Shown here in pieces: positions 9,809 through 18,808 of a stretch of 64,000 bases of DNA. Within the stretch, counting starts at the first letter, position 1; the number at the start of each line of letters is the position of its first letter. The notes below the pieces were generated by a model. The model was not told where the DNA came from and searched no databases. It saw only the letters and a program-made list of their open reading frames with translations. The position numbers were made by a program, and so were the translations under genes. Where the stretch lies: positions 1,054,001 through 1,118,000 of the forward strand of contig NZ_MRCI01000001.1 in assembly GCF_001922575.1 (NCBI RefSeq), read 5' to 3'. Source of the DNA: Neptunomonas phycophila (GTDB lineage: Bacteria > Pseudomonadota > Gammaproteobacteria > Pseudomonadales > Balneatricaceae).

Positions 9809-10183
9809 ATGCCATCGTTACAAGATCAATTAAGTCGTCTGGTTTACTCAACTGAGGGCGGAGATACCTGTTCAGATTGTCGTCAACCAAAGAGCGAATG
9901 CCAGTGCCAAGATTTGGCGGATGACCAGCGCCTGGCAAGTTTAGATGGAATTGTACGTATCCGCCGAGAAACGTCAGGCCGAAAAGGGAAAGGGGTTACC
10001 ACTATTACTGGGGTGCCCGTGGCAGAGGCTCAGTTAAAAAAATTAACTAAGCAGCTAAAACAGCAATGTGGTACTGGCGGGTCACTCAAGGATGGCGTTA
10101 TAGAAATCCAAGGTGATCATCGGGAGAAAATTAAAGGGCTGTTAGAAACACAGGGATTTACTGTAAAACTGGCAGGAGGCTAG
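9809..10183 (+). CDS. yciH: SUI1/eIF1-like translation factor YciH
   Basis: Small protein of 124 residues related to eukaryotic initiation factor eIF1. The N-terminal third carries a CSDCRQPKSECQC cysteine cluster and the rest is a SUI1 domain (VRIRRETSGRKGKGVTTITG, then CGTGGSLKDGVIEIQGDH). Bacterial YciH is reported to influence start-codon discrimination and stress translation. It sits 34 bases after dgt and 4 bases before the protease gene, so the three are likely co-transcribed. Confidence 0.92.
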   Translation: MPSLQDQLSRLVYSTEGGDTCSDCRQPKSECQCQDLADDQRLASLDGIVRIRRETSGRKGKGVTTITGVPVAEAQLKKLTKQLKQQCGTGGSLKDGVIEIQGDHREKIKGLLETQGFTVKLAGG

Positions 10184-10187
10184 TAGA

Positions 10188-10955
10188 TTGAGTAAAAGGG
10201 ACTGTAAACAATGTCGTCAATTACGCTGGGTTGCTATGTTTTTCTGCATTGTAGCCGTGGTTATTTTGATGATGCTAGGGAAAAGCCAAGCGGGTATTTA
10301 TAAATATACTGATGCAAATGGTAAAAAAGTTTATGTAGGCAGTTTGAGTCAAGTCCCTCAAGCTTATCGTGATCAAATAGTCGAGCAGGTACCTACGGAT
10401 GCAGTGAGTAATGTGTCGCAGTTTTCTGATAAAAATCGTTCTGCAGGCTCATTACTAAAGAAAAACAGAGATGAGCGTCGAATGTTAAGGGCGCTAGAGC
10501 AAATGGAAACTCCAGTTAAAATTGCTAACAACCAAGTGCTGGTTCCGGTGACTGTGACATATCATGGCTACTCTGCTCAAGTGACAATGCTGATGGATAC
10601 AGGGGCTAGCGGTACGGTTTTTCATCATGATGCCCTAGAGAAGTTAGAACCGAAAAAGCAGGAAGCAGGCTATGCCCGTGTGGCGGGTGGTGGCATTATT
10701 AAGTTAAGTACCATAGCGTTCGATAGTATTAAAATAGGCCCGTATAAAGCGCGTAATTTAAACGCTTATGTGATGCAGAATAAGAATGTAGGCGGTGGGT
10801 TTGATGGATTATTGGGGATGGACTTTTTAATGAATGTTGAATACGAATTGGACAAGGCTCGGCAAGTTATTATTTGGAACCCCAAAAAATACCACCAACT
10901 TAAGAAATCAATAACAGAGGTATCAGAGTTAAACGATACCTCTGCTAAAAAGTAG
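10188..10955 (+). CDS. Membrane-anchored retropepsin-like aspartic protease (clan AA) with DUF4124 segment
   Basis: The 255-residue protein has an N-terminal membrane helix (about 14-33), a DUF4124-like segment (IYKYTDANGKKVYVG), a charged linker, and a retropepsin-like domain with the catalytic Asp137 in MLMDTGASGT and the later LLGMDFL flap/dimer segment. Such proteins (TIGR02281 type) act as homodimeric periplasmic peptidases, substrates unknown. The TTG start is supported by AGGAGG 8 bases upstream; the next ATG would cut into the membrane helix. The last 40 coding bases contain a perfect 10-bp inverted repeat. Confidence 0.83.
   Translation: MSKRDCKQCRQLRWVAMFFCIVAVVILMMLGKSQAGIYKYTDANGKKVYVGSLSQVPQAYRDQIVEQVPTDAVSNVSQFSDKNRSAGSLLKKNRDERRMLRALEQMETPVKIANNQVLVPVTVTYHGYSAQVTMLMDTGASGTVFHHDALEKLEPKKQEAGYARVAGGGIIKLSTIAFDSIKIGPYKARNLNAYVMQNKNVGGGFDGLLGMDFLMNVEYELDKARQVIIWNPKKYHQLKKSITEVSELNDTSAKK
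10915..10944. terminator. Inverted repeat at convergent gene ends, possible weak terminator
   Basis: Perfect 10-bp arms CAGAGGTATC / GATACCTCTG with a 10-base loop, inside the last codons of the protease gene. Read on the minus strand it is followed by TTATTGATTT, so it could end transcription of the convergent MTHFR-like gene; there is no T-run on the plus strand. Confidence 0.35.
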
Positions 10956-10983
10956 CAAATATCAAAAACAGCTCTAGCTAGAT

Positions 10984-11949
10984 CTAAAAACTGGCAGCGG
11001 CCTCACGCTCAGCTAATTTAAGATCGAGTGTTGCTTTCAAAAGTTTGAATAATCGAATAGACGCATCAATCTCGTCTTTGCGGTTGGTTAAGCTTTCGAT
11101 ATTTAGGCCTAATGGAACACCCAATGGTAAGCAGGCTTCAACAATTTGCTCTAAGCTGTTGCGGCATATTTTGATAGATTCCGATAAAGGGCTATGAGCA
11201 TTCATGATCCGTATTTTGGTCGCTTCTGGTACTGAAATACCCAGCCATTCCATAAACTCAAGTGTTTTTAAACTACCGCAAGGCGTAAACGTTAATACAA
11301 TTCGCTTAGGCTCAATCTGCTTGTCACGGCATTCAACGGCATATCGTGAAAGGAGGTCGATAGTGGCTTGAGCGTTATATACCGCTTGAGTGACAAAAAA
11401 ATCGCAACCTTGCTCACTCTTGGTCATGAGGCGGTGGTGTTCGTCGCCTTTGTTTGCATGACGTTCAGCTATTGTTACGCCTCCAAGGTTAAAGTCGAGT
11501 GGGCTTTCTTTTAACGTGCTGTATGCATCGTTCAGTGAAAGTTTCACCTGGCCAGTGGAAGAGGGCGAGCCAACCATAACAATGTCACGAATACCGTACT
11601 GATCCCAAGCTTCGTTCAACCATTGATTAAAATCGGCCTTGTCTCGTTGAGAAACGCTTTTGTAGGTAATTACTGGGTGGCCTGATTTTTCGCGAATAAG
11701 TTTTGAGTATTCGCGAGGATCATGTGTTTCCATATAAGGAAATGGGCGCGGCTTATCAATCCGGCTACTCTCATCTTGAATGTCGTATACAATTAAGCCA
11801 TCAATATCTAACGCCGAGAGCCGTTCTAGTAACTTATCAGCAATTTCATCTACGCGCTCAACTGACGTATTACTCCGAGGAGGGGTGGTACCTACGAAGT
11901 AGACACCGCGGTTGTGGTCAGCAAAACGTGTTTCTAGTAACGAGCTCAT
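10984..11949 (-). CDS. Methylenetetrahydrofolate reductase-like protein (not classical MetF)
   Basis: A 321-residue protein of the MTHFR TIM-barrel family. Family-like pieces are IDGLIVYDIQDESS near the N-terminus, IVMVGSPSS, a GVTIAERHANKGDE segment matching the flavin/folate site region, and GCDFFVTQAVYN. It differs from MetF in the N-terminal strand and lacks the usual SFEFFPPK opening. It probably binds a flavin or folate, but the reaction is unknown and it stands alone, away from methionine genes. Confidence 0.7.
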   Translation of the reverse strand: MSSLLETRFADHNRGVYFVGTTPPRSNTSVERVDEIADKLLERLSALDIDGLIVYDIQDESSRIDKPRPFPYMETHDPREYSKLIREKSGHPVITYKSVSQRDKADFNQWLNEAWDQYGIRDIVMVGSPSSTGQVKLSLNDAYSTLKESPLDFNLGGVTIAERHANKGDEHHRLMTKSEQGCDFFVTQAVYNAQATIDLLSRYAVECRDKQIEPKRIVLTFTPCGSLKTLEFMEWLGISVPEATKIRIMNAHSPLSESIKICRNSLEQIVEACLPLGVPLGLNIESLTNRKDEIDASIRLFKLLKATLDLKLAEREAAASF

Positions 11950-12106
11950 AATCTAACTTCTTGATCAATTTGGGGTAATTGGTTGCTATTCTAACAGTGA
12001 AGTCTATTCATGTGATTGAAGTTTGATATGAAATCTTTAGGAGTTAAGTTGAGTTTCCTTAATAAAGCAGCATGATGTTACTTCATAGTAACGAAGTAGG
12101 CAGGTA

Positions 12107-12694
12107 ATGAATAACAAAAAAAGCGTAAACCTAGACGTGATTAAAGAGCAGCTTACGGCCCCAGCCAGTTCTCCTCATGGAGCACCTGTTGACCAGTGGA
12201 ACCCCGATTTTTGCGGAGATATAGATTTGCTTATTAAACGTAATGGCGAGTGGTTGTATCAACAAAGCCCTATTACCCGGCCTGCTATGGTTAACTTATT
12301 TGCCCGTGTTCTCTGGCTCGAGGATGGGCGTTATTATTTAAAAACGCCTGTAGAAAAAATGGGTATACAAGTAGAGGATACCCCGTTTCACGTAACGCAA
12401 ATGTCCGATGTGATTGATTCTGAAGGAAATAGTGCCATTCAGTTCACGACGCTAACGGGTGATCTTGTCACATTAGATCAAGCACATCCCATACGTTTAA
12501 GGCTTGACCCTATCACTTCAGAGCCCTCACCATTAGTGCTTGTGCGTTATGGGATGGAGGCGCTGATTAGCCGTCCTGTGTTTTATGAGTTAATAGAACG
12601 GGCAAGTACCCGGCTGGTTGATGGCCAAGAGCAATTGATTATTGAAAGTGCAGGTTGCGAGTTTGTGTTAGGTGCTGTTGATAATAATGATTAG
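12107..12694 (+). CDS. DUF1285 family protein
   Basis: A 195-residue soluble protein matching the DUF1285 family: WNPDFCGDIDLLIKRNGEWL, SPITRPAMVNLFARVLW, then DGRYYLKTPVEKMGIQVED. Structures exist for this family but the role is unsettled; pleckstrin-like folds suggest ligand or protein binding. It overlaps the end of the convergent GST gene by four bases. The 150 bases upstream show no strong promoter that I can name. Confidence 0.82.
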   Translation: MNNKKSVNLDVIKEQLTAPASSPHGAPVDQWNPDFCGDIDLLIKRNGEWLYQQSPITRPAMVNLFARVLWLEDGRYYLKTPVEKMGIQVEDTPFHVTQMSDVIDSEGNSAIQFTTLTGDLVTLDQAHPIRLRLDPITSEPSPLVLVRYGMEALISRPVFYELIERASTRLVDGQEQLIIESAGCEFVLGAVDNND

Positions 12695-13311
12695 TCGCAA
12701 GGCACCAGCATCCCCTTATTAACAGCCGGTATTGTTTGGAGCTTTTTGGTCCAGCGTAAGACATGGGGAAACTCAGTAAGATCAATTAACTGCCATTCGT
12801 GACGCATAGCCCATGGATAAATGGCGAAGTCAGCGATACTGATTTCGCCTGCGACAAATTCATGTTCAGCTAACTGCGTGTTTAACACTCCCCACAGGCG
12901 TTTAGCTTCGTTGTTGTAGCGTTGCTTGGCATAAGGCACGCTTTGAGTTGCAAATCGATTGAAGTGATGAGCCTGCCCTAAGAAAGGTCCAAAACCACCC
13001 ATCTGCCACATTAACCATTGCAAAACGTCCATACGCTTGGTTATATCAGTGGGTAAAAACATATCGTGTTTTTCTGCCAAGTAAATAAGTATCGCACCGG
13101 ACTCAAACAGAGCAATAGGACTTCCCGTAAGAGGATTTTGATCCACAATGGCGGGGATTTTATTGTTGGGGCTAATGGCAAGAAAGTCGGGAGCGAATTG
13201 TTCGTCAGCTGTGATGTCAACTGAGTGCACTTGATAGTTTTCTTTTACGGCTTCTAACATGATGGATACCTTTCGGCCATTGGGCGTGCCCCAAGTGTAT
13301 AAGTCGATCAT
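12691..13311 (-). CDS. Glutathione S-transferase, YfcG/Nu-class type
   Basis: A 206-residue GST with N-terminal thioredoxin fold (LYTWGTPNGRKVSIMLEA, then NNKIPAIVDQ with the cis-Pro and ESGAILIYLAEK) and an all-helical C-terminal half. The TPNGRK active-site segment is typical of YfcG/YghU-like enzymes, which have disulfide reductase activity on glutathione. AAGGA precedes ATG by 7 bases. It is the second gene of a pair with the LysM protein, 20 bases downstream of it. Confidence 0.87.
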   Translation of the reverse strand: MIDLYTWGTPNGRKVSIMLEAVKENYQVHSVDITADEQFAPDFLAISPNNKIPAIVDQNPLTGSPIALFESGAILIYLAEKHDMFLPTDITKRMDVLQWLMWQMGGFGPFLGQAHHFNRFATQSVPYAKQRYNNEAKRLWGVLNTQLAEHEFVAGEISIADFAIYPWAMRHEWQLIDLTEFPHVLRWTKKLQTIPAVNKGMLVPCD

Positions 13312-13331
13312 GTGGAGGTCCTTATTGTCAG

Positions 13332-14315
13332 CTAACGGTGGCTAAATTGGTGGTAGATTTCGAGAAGCTCGTCTTCGGTAAAAGTAACAATAATGAGTTG
13401 CTGCCCCGGCTTAATGAGATTTGGATTCTGGCCAACCAAGCCTTGCTCATAGTTGTAAATATAGGTGGTGTTTACTTTTTCATGCAACAGTTTTCCAAGG
13501 TATGAGCTGTGTTTAGTACTCAGCACCTCGTCGGCTTCTTGTGGGATAGTGGCACTTATTTCTTGCTTAATCTGCGGTAATTTAAACCCTTTAGCAAACG
13601 TTTCTGTTAAGCCTCCTTGCATAATTCCCCAAAGGCCCTGCTCGTCCTCAGGGCTTACTGCGTGTATGTAAAAAATTCTTTTGATGTTGCTGTCAGTGTT
13701 GTCGAGTAACTCGCGTAGTTGGATTGTTTGGCCTACCGCGATAGGAGCGGTGAGTTTACGAATGTTTTGGTTATGTGTGGTTGAATCATTGTCAGCAACA
13801 TTGGGCTGAAAGCGAACGGGATTGACAGCAAATGTTTGTGCGGCTGCGTCATGTGTAATGGTCAGGTTATTAATTGGCGACTCAGTTGTCAGAGTTGTTT
13901 CTACACTTGATGCCATATCATGTGTAATAGGGTTGACAGGGATTAGCAGAGCTTTTTGCTGATCAATATTAGGTAAATTAATGAGCTGGTCAGCGGTAAC
14001 AAAATGCTTTGCATTGAGGGCGTCGATTGGTTGTGTGGCGGGGAGTACTAATGTGTCTAAATATTCGCGGGCTTTTTGTGCTTGGGCCTGCTCTAAAGAG
14101 GACTGCTCTTGCGCACCGGTTTGATAATTGTTGAATTGATCTGTGTCTGGCGTTACTGGTTCAACGGTATTTGGTGCATCTTCATTAGGGTTTAACAGGC
14201 TGTGGTCCAACGAAAGGATGGCTTGTTGAATGAAAGGTACATTGAGCACGTCTACACGAAAGTAGGCCAGAGCAATAATAATGACCACTAGGAAAATGGC
14301 TAACCATCGCAACAT
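13332..14315 (-). CDS. Membrane-anchored protein with C-terminal LysM-like domain
   Basis: A 327-residue protein with one N-terminal membrane helix (about 4-20), a long low-complexity Gln/Thr/Asn-rich linker (about 35-190) and a C-terminal region with a LysM-like end: TYIYNYEQGLVGQNPNLIKPGQQL. This suggests a periplasmic protein tethered to the inner membrane that touches peptidoglycan, which is inference. I do not recognise the family beyond LysM. AAAGGGGAG precedes the ATG. Confidence 0.65.
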   Translation of the reverse strand: MLRWLAIFLVVIIIALAYFRVDVLNVPFIQQAILSLDHSLLNPNEDAPNTVEPVTPDTDQFNNYQTGAQEQSSLEQAQAQKAREYLDTLVLPATQPIDALNAKHFVTADQLINLPNIDQQKALLIPVNPITHDMASSVETTLTTESPINNLTITHDAAAQTFAVNPVRFQPNVADNDSTTHNQNIRKLTAPIAVGQTIQLRELLDNTDSNIKRIFYIHAVSPEDEQGLWGIMQGGLTETFAKGFKLPQIKQEISATIPQEADEVLSTKHSSYLGKLLHEKVNTTYIYNYEQGLVGQNPNLIKPGQQLIIVTFTEDELLEIYHQFSHR

Positions 14316-14478
14316 GCTTGCTCCCCTTTATTAGGATTTTTGATCTATTGATAAGACTCTAATGGACTTTGCTGGTTGAATAAAGCGTTAGAATGGGGAA
14401 TAGTGAAGGTAAATAGTGCTATTAAAAGGCTCTTTTTTTGGCACTGTCTTATTTGTCAGGTTGAAGAGGTGATTACTG

Positions 14479-15054
14479 ATGGGGCAAGATCAGAGTGCTT
14501 TTTTTGAGGCGATGCAGCATGAAGGTGTAACGCCGTTAAAACCTAAAATTAGACATCAATTGGCTAAGGCCAAAACAGATGCGGACTTATTTGATCTACG
14601 CCGCAAGTCGGCAACGCAAGGGAGTGATCAAGGGTTAACTACAGACCCAATTGATTGGCTGCATCCTTTAGACCCTATCGAGTGGTGTCGCGAAGGGGTG
14701 CAACAAGGGGTTTACCGTAATTTACGATTAGGTAAGTATCAGCTTGACGCTAGGCTTGATCTAATGAACAAAACTCCCGCACAGGCTAGAGAAGAGCTAG
14801 TGTCCTTTCTTAACGAATCAATGCGGCTGGGGATACGAACTGTGCTTATTAATCACGGTAAAGGTAAGCATGCGAGTACCATAGGCAATAAGTTAAAAAG
14901 CTATTTATGTAATTGGTTGCCGCAATTGGATTATGTGCTTTGTTTTCATTCCTGCATGCCTCAGCATGGGGGCACCGGAGCCGTTTATATCTTGCTTAAG
15001 AAAAGCGAAAGCGCCCGCCAGGCCAACCTTGAAAAGCATTCAAGACGTCGATAA
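14479..15054 (+). CDS. smrA: Smr-domain protein SmrA
   Basis: A 191-residue protein with a DUF1832-like N-terminal stretch and a C-terminal Smr domain (about 80-180) containing LINHGKGKHAS, the conserved loop of MutS2/Smr nucleases, and HGGTGAVYILLKK at the end. The usual LDLHG opening motif of Smr domains is LDLMN here. E. coli SmrA has DNA endonuclease activity; the biological role is unclear. AGAGGTGA precedes ATG by 6 bases. It is followed at 25 bases by a DUF924 gene. Confidence 0.85.
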   Translation: MGQDQSAFFEAMQHEGVTPLKPKIRHQLAKAKTDADLFDLRRKSATQGSDQGLTTDPIDWLHPLDPIEWCREGVQQGVYRNLRLGKYQLDARLDLMNKTPAQAREELVSFLNESMRLGIRTVLINHGKGKHASTIGNKLKSYLCNWLPQLDYVLCFHSCMPQHGGTGAVYILLKKSESARQANLEKHSRRR

Positions 15055-15079
15055 ATAAGATTAAGATAGGGTTATCAAT

Positions 15080-15685
15080 ATGCGAGAGCAAATTGATGAA
15101 GTACTGCAGTTCTGGTTTGGTGATTTGAAAGAAGGCTTTCCCGTTGCCGATAAGAATACATTATGGTGGGGCGGCTCGCAGGAAATCGATCAGCAGATAA
15201 CGGAGCTTTTTGCTAATCGTGTTCGTCAGGCGCTGCAAGGAACTTTGGATTCTTGGAAAGAGACTCCGCGTGGCCGTCTGGCGTTAATATTATTGCTGGA
15301 TCAGTTCACCCGTAATATTTATCGAGGTTCAGGTACTGCGTTTAGTGGTGATGCTCAGGCTTTGGCGATCACTCAAGAGTCAATTCAATTGGGCTACGAT
15401 CAAGCGCTTGAGTTTACCGAACGTTTATTTCTTTACATGCCACTAGAACATGCCGAATCATTACCCGCTCAAGACTTGAGCGTTTCTTGTATGGCTGAGT
15501 TGACAGCACAAATCCCTGTTGATAGACGTGGAATGTTTGAAAACGTTCTAGATTTTGCAGTTCAACATCGCGATGTTATTAAGCGATTTGGACGTTTCCC
15601 GCATCGAAATCAAGCACTAGAACGAGAGTCCACGGAAGATGAGCTGGCCTATTTAAACCAATCTCATGCTCGCTGGGGGCAGTAG
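15080..15685 (+). CDS. DUF924 family protein
   Basis: A 201-residue helical protein matching DUF924: EVLQFWFGD at the start, LALILLLDQFTRNIYRG in the middle, and FLYMPLEHAE followed by HRDVIKRFGRFPHRN. These are tetratricopeptide-like proteins widespread in bacteria and eukaryotes with no settled function. It probably shares the smrA transcript. Confidence 0.9.
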   Translation: MREQIDEVLQFWFGDLKEGFPVADKNTLWWGGSQEIDQQITELFANRVRQALQGTLDSWKETPRGRLALILLLDQFTRNIYRGSGTAFSGDAQALAITQESIQLGYDQALEFTERLFLYMPLEHAESLPAQDLSVSCMAELTAQIPVDRRGMFENVLDFAVQHRDVIKRFGRFPHRNQALERESTEDELAYLNQSHARWGQ

Positions 15686-15772
15686 GTTAGTTAAATACAT
15701 ACTGAGAGCCATGTAATTTCGTGATTCTCTGCGTATACTGACTAAAAGATTGTATGGTTTGTGGAGGTTCTG

Positions 15773-16483
15773 TTGTACTCACCTCATATAAAAAGTATCT
15801 GTTGCTGGTGTTGGACGGTTTCGCTGAGTTTTTTAGTTGCTAGCATCGTAGTGTTGAGCATTTTGGAGCCTTTTGATCGGCCAGTAACCTTTGGACTAAT
15901 AGTGCTGCTAGGGCTTGTTTCCATTCTTCTTATTTGGCATGTCCACAATAAAGTAAAACATTATCTTAAAGAGCGGTATAGCCTGCTGGAAGCAGACTTA
16001 TCTAAAGATCCTGTTACCCGTTTGGCTGGGAAAGATGCATTAACGCTCCAATTACAAACCGAGTGTAGGCGTGCCATCCGTGAGTATTCGCCGTTATCGA
16101 TCATTGGGGTTACACTGACCGAGAGCGAGCCGCCTGAGCGTGATGTAAAGCTGGTATCTATGGTGCTTAAGCAATTGCTGCATAGGCCCGGCGATATCGT
16201 ATACCGCTTGGACGACACAACATTTATTTTATTATTGCCATCTACAAACGAGCGCGTCTTAGCGTTTTGCGAACGTTGTCATGGTGAATTAACTCGGGCC
16301 AATATTACGGTGAGTACCAAAGTATCTGTTTGCACTTTCCAGCCAAGCGCCGAACTAAATGACCAGCATGTCCTCGCCAAGCTCCAGCGGCTAATTGAGA
16401 GCAATCGCCGTCAAAACAAAGAAGCGATAATGTCCTTAATAGAGCAGCCAATCGATCCTTCTGTTTTGCATGATGATCTCTGA
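15773..16483 (+). CDS. Two-helix membrane protein with degenerate GGDEF domain
   Basis: A 236-residue protein with two membrane helices in the first 60 residues and a GGDEF-fold domain from about 80 to 225. The active-site signature is replaced by DDTTF in RLDDTTFILLLP, so cyclase activity is unlikely. A TTG start at 15773 is chosen because GGAGG lies 5 bases upstream; an in-frame GTG at 15761 has no ribosome site. The gene ends 12 bases before tmcA. What the remnant domain senses is unknown. Confidence 0.7.
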   Translation: MYSPHIKSICCWCWTVSLSFLVASIVVLSILEPFDRPVTFGLIVLLGLVSILLIWHVHNKVKHYLKERYSLLEADLSKDPVTRLAGKDALTLQLQTECRRAIREYSPLSIIGVTLTESEPPERDVKLVSMVLKQLLHRPGDIVYRLDDTTFILLLPSTNERVLAFCERCHGELTRANITVSTKVSVCTFQPSAELNDQHVLAKLQRLIESNRRQNKEAIMSLIEQPIDPSVLHDDL

Positions 16484-16495
16484 CGATTTCTTAAG

Positions 16496-18763
16496 GTGAC
16501 AACGAGCATACTCACAACCTATACAAGACTGCGCGAGCATGCCCTTCGTGGGAATGTTCGTGCTTGCTTATGGCTCACTGGCGAGGCTCAGTGGACGTTA
16601 GCATCGGCTGCTTTGATTGCTAGACAAATTCCTAATAAGTATTTGGCTGTAGTGTCTGACCGTCTGGTAGAGGCACTTAGGCCGGATGAGCCTGATACGT
16701 TTAATTCGTCAGTTGTCATCGTAAGCCCGCAACGAGCTGAGCGCTTGCTAGGTCAGGAGTTTAGCTGTGTAATATATGATTGCGTCTCTGGTGTTAATCC
16801 TGATGCTTTGGGGCAAATAAGTGGTTTGATTGCGGGGGGCGGTGTATTAATTATTTTAAGTGAGCCGCCCTCGTGCTCATTGTTCTTTGAGGATCCAGAA
16901 AAACAACGCTTAACCGTCTATCCATACACTGAGAAGGATGTGGCTAATCATTTTCTCGAGCGCTTTGCCCTGGCGTTAATGGATAACCCAGTCGTTACTC
17001 GGCATGACCAAGTACATGGACTTAGCAAGCCTTCGCTGTTCTTAAACACGCCCAGCCAGGAAAGCGAACCTGGTACAAAGGCGGGGCAATGTGCGGAGCA
17101 AGACAAATTTGTTAAGTCTGCTACCCAAGCATTGCTGGACGGACCGTGTGCAGTTGTACTTACGGCCGCGCGAGGTCGTGGTAAATCGGCCGCTATTGGC
17201 ATGGTTGTAGATGAATGGTGTAAACAAAAAAATCTTCCTGTTTATATTAGCGCCCCAAATGAAAAAGCTTTGATCAGCGTATACCAGTTCGCCGAGTTAG
17301 CACGGGAAAATAAGCGCTTTCAATTTCACTTGCCAACGGATCTGGTCAAACGTTGTAATCAAGGCAGCATTGAGCCCGAAGCGCTATTGGTGATTGATGA
17401 GGCGGCAGCGGTGCCTGTGCATTTGCTGCAACACTTAGCTCAGTATTTTACACACATCATTTTTTCTACGACGACCCAAGGCTATGAAGGAAATGGACAA
17501 GGCTTCCTTTTACGCTTTGTTTCTCAGTTAGCCTGTATTCAAGAGAGCCAAGGGCAGGCCTTACATTTTTATCAGTTAAGCCAGCCCATACGTTGGTCTC
17601 CTTTTGACGGATTAGAGCCTTTTTTTAATCGGCTTTTATTAATGGACAGTAAGTCCGATCATAAAGATGACTTATCTTTGGAGGCTAATAGAGCCGCTGA
17701 ATTAGCGGGTTCTGTTAGACCGAGTCATGATCATCCTACTGAGGCTTGTGTCAAAGTGTCGGCAGATTGGTTAGTAGCGAATCCACCCATACTAGATTCC
17801 TTGTTCCGCTTGCTTACCGAAGCTCACTACCGCACCACACCGGGCGATTTAAGGATTTTGCTTGATAGCCCGAATTTACACATCTGGATAACTTACCATG
17901 GTGACGAGGTGGTCGCCGCGTGTTTAGTTGCAGAAGAAGGTCCGTTGCCAGCCTCCTTGGTAACCGATATTTGGCAAGGTCGCCGAAGGCCTCGGGGGCA
18001 TTTAATCCCTCAATTATTAGTGTCGCAAGTGGGCTTTAAAGAGGCCGGCACATTAAAAGTGCTGCGTATCATTCGCATCGCTACACGCGTTAGTAAACGT
18101 CGTTCCGGACATGCGAGTCAGTTAATTCAGTCCATTAAAGAGTATGCGCGCTTGCACTCGATAGATCTGTTGGGAGCAGCGTTTTCAGCCACGCCCCAGC
18201 TATTAAGGTTTTGGGAGCGGAATAATTTGCGGCCTATAAGAGTTGGGCTGCAAGCAGATCCAGTGACAGGAAGTTTTTCTCTATTGGTTGCCGAGCCTCT
18301 TTCGCCGACTGTGTTTAGCGACTATGAAGGGTGGCGGTCTTACTTTTATGCTCAGTTGGCTTTTCAACGCCAAGATTGGTTAGCCAGTATGGATCCAGAG
18401 CTTTTTCAAATGATTAGCTCTGATAAGGCAGACGCTGGTGCAGACGGCGTGTGGGATATCAGTAAAGCAGATTTTGAGCAGGCGTTGATTATAGGCTTTG
18501 CTGAGCACTTTCGGTCTTATGAAGCTACCGCATTTGTTTTGCATCGGTTACTAGAGCAGCTTTCTAAGAATAACCCTCATTTCTTGACGATAAGCACTGA
18601 TGACGACGAATCGGTTAAATTGTATAAAGGGTTACTTGACCTAAGGGTGTTGCAACAAGAAACAGAAGCAGCGGTTATAAAACGCATATCCTTAACAGGG
18701 CAAAAGATGCTTATTAAAAACTTACGACAAGCGGCTGCTTGGTTGGCTAAGCTTGTGTTTTAA
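16496..18763 (+). CDS. tmcA: tRNA(Met) cytidine acetyltransferase TmcA
   Basis: Forms N4-acetylcytidine at the wobble position of elongator tRNA-Met using acetyl-CoA and ATP. Order: N-terminal DUF1726-like domain (1-180), a helicase-like ATPase with Walker A AARGRGKSAA near 222 and Walker B LLVIDEAAAVP near 297, a GNAT domain about 440-600 (RRPRGHLIPQLLVSQ, then RIATRVSKRRSGHASQLI), and a C-terminal tRNA-binding part. Length 755 against 671 in E. coli. The start is uncertain: the GTG overlaps an AAGGTGA that looks like a ribosome site for a codon further in. Confidence 0.93.
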   Translation: MTTSILTTYTRLREHALRGNVRACLWLTGEAQWTLASAALIARQIPNKYLAVVSDRLVEALRPDEPDTFNSSVVIVSPQRAERLLGQEFSCVIYDCVSGVNPDALGQISGLIAGGGVLIILSEPPSCSLFFEDPEKQRLTVYPYTEKDVANHFLERFALALMDNPVVTRHDQVHGLSKPSLFLNTPSQESEPGTKAGQCAEQDKFVKSATQALLDGPCAVVLTAARGRGKSAAIGMVVDEWCKQKNLPVYISAPNEKALISVYQFAELARENKRFQFHLPTDLVKRCNQGSIEPEALLVIDEAAAVPVHLLQHLAQYFTHIIFSTTTQGYEGNGQGFLLRFVSQLACIQESQGQALHFYQLSQPIRWSPFDGLEPFFNRLLLMDSKSDHKDDLSLEANRAAELAGSVRPSHDHPTEACVKVSADWLVANPPILDSLFRLLTEAHYRTTPGDLRILLDSPNLHIWITYHGDEVVAACLVAEEGPLPASLVTDIWQGRRRPRGHLIPQLLVSQVGFKEAGTLKVLRIIRIATRVSKRRSGHASQLIQSIKEYARLHSIDLLGAAFSATPQLLRFWERNNLRPIRVGLQADPVTGSFSLLVAEPLSPTVFSDYEGWRSYFYAQLAFQRQDWLASMDPELFQMISSDKADAGADGVWDISKADFEQALIIGFAEHFRSYEATAFVLHRLLEQLSKNNPHFLTISTDDDESVKLYKGLLDLRVLQQETEAAVIKRISLTGQKMLIKNLRQAAAWLAKLVF

Positions 18764-18808
18764 TACGAGCCAATTTAAATAGTACGTTTACTAAAGGTGA
18801 CTGATCAC

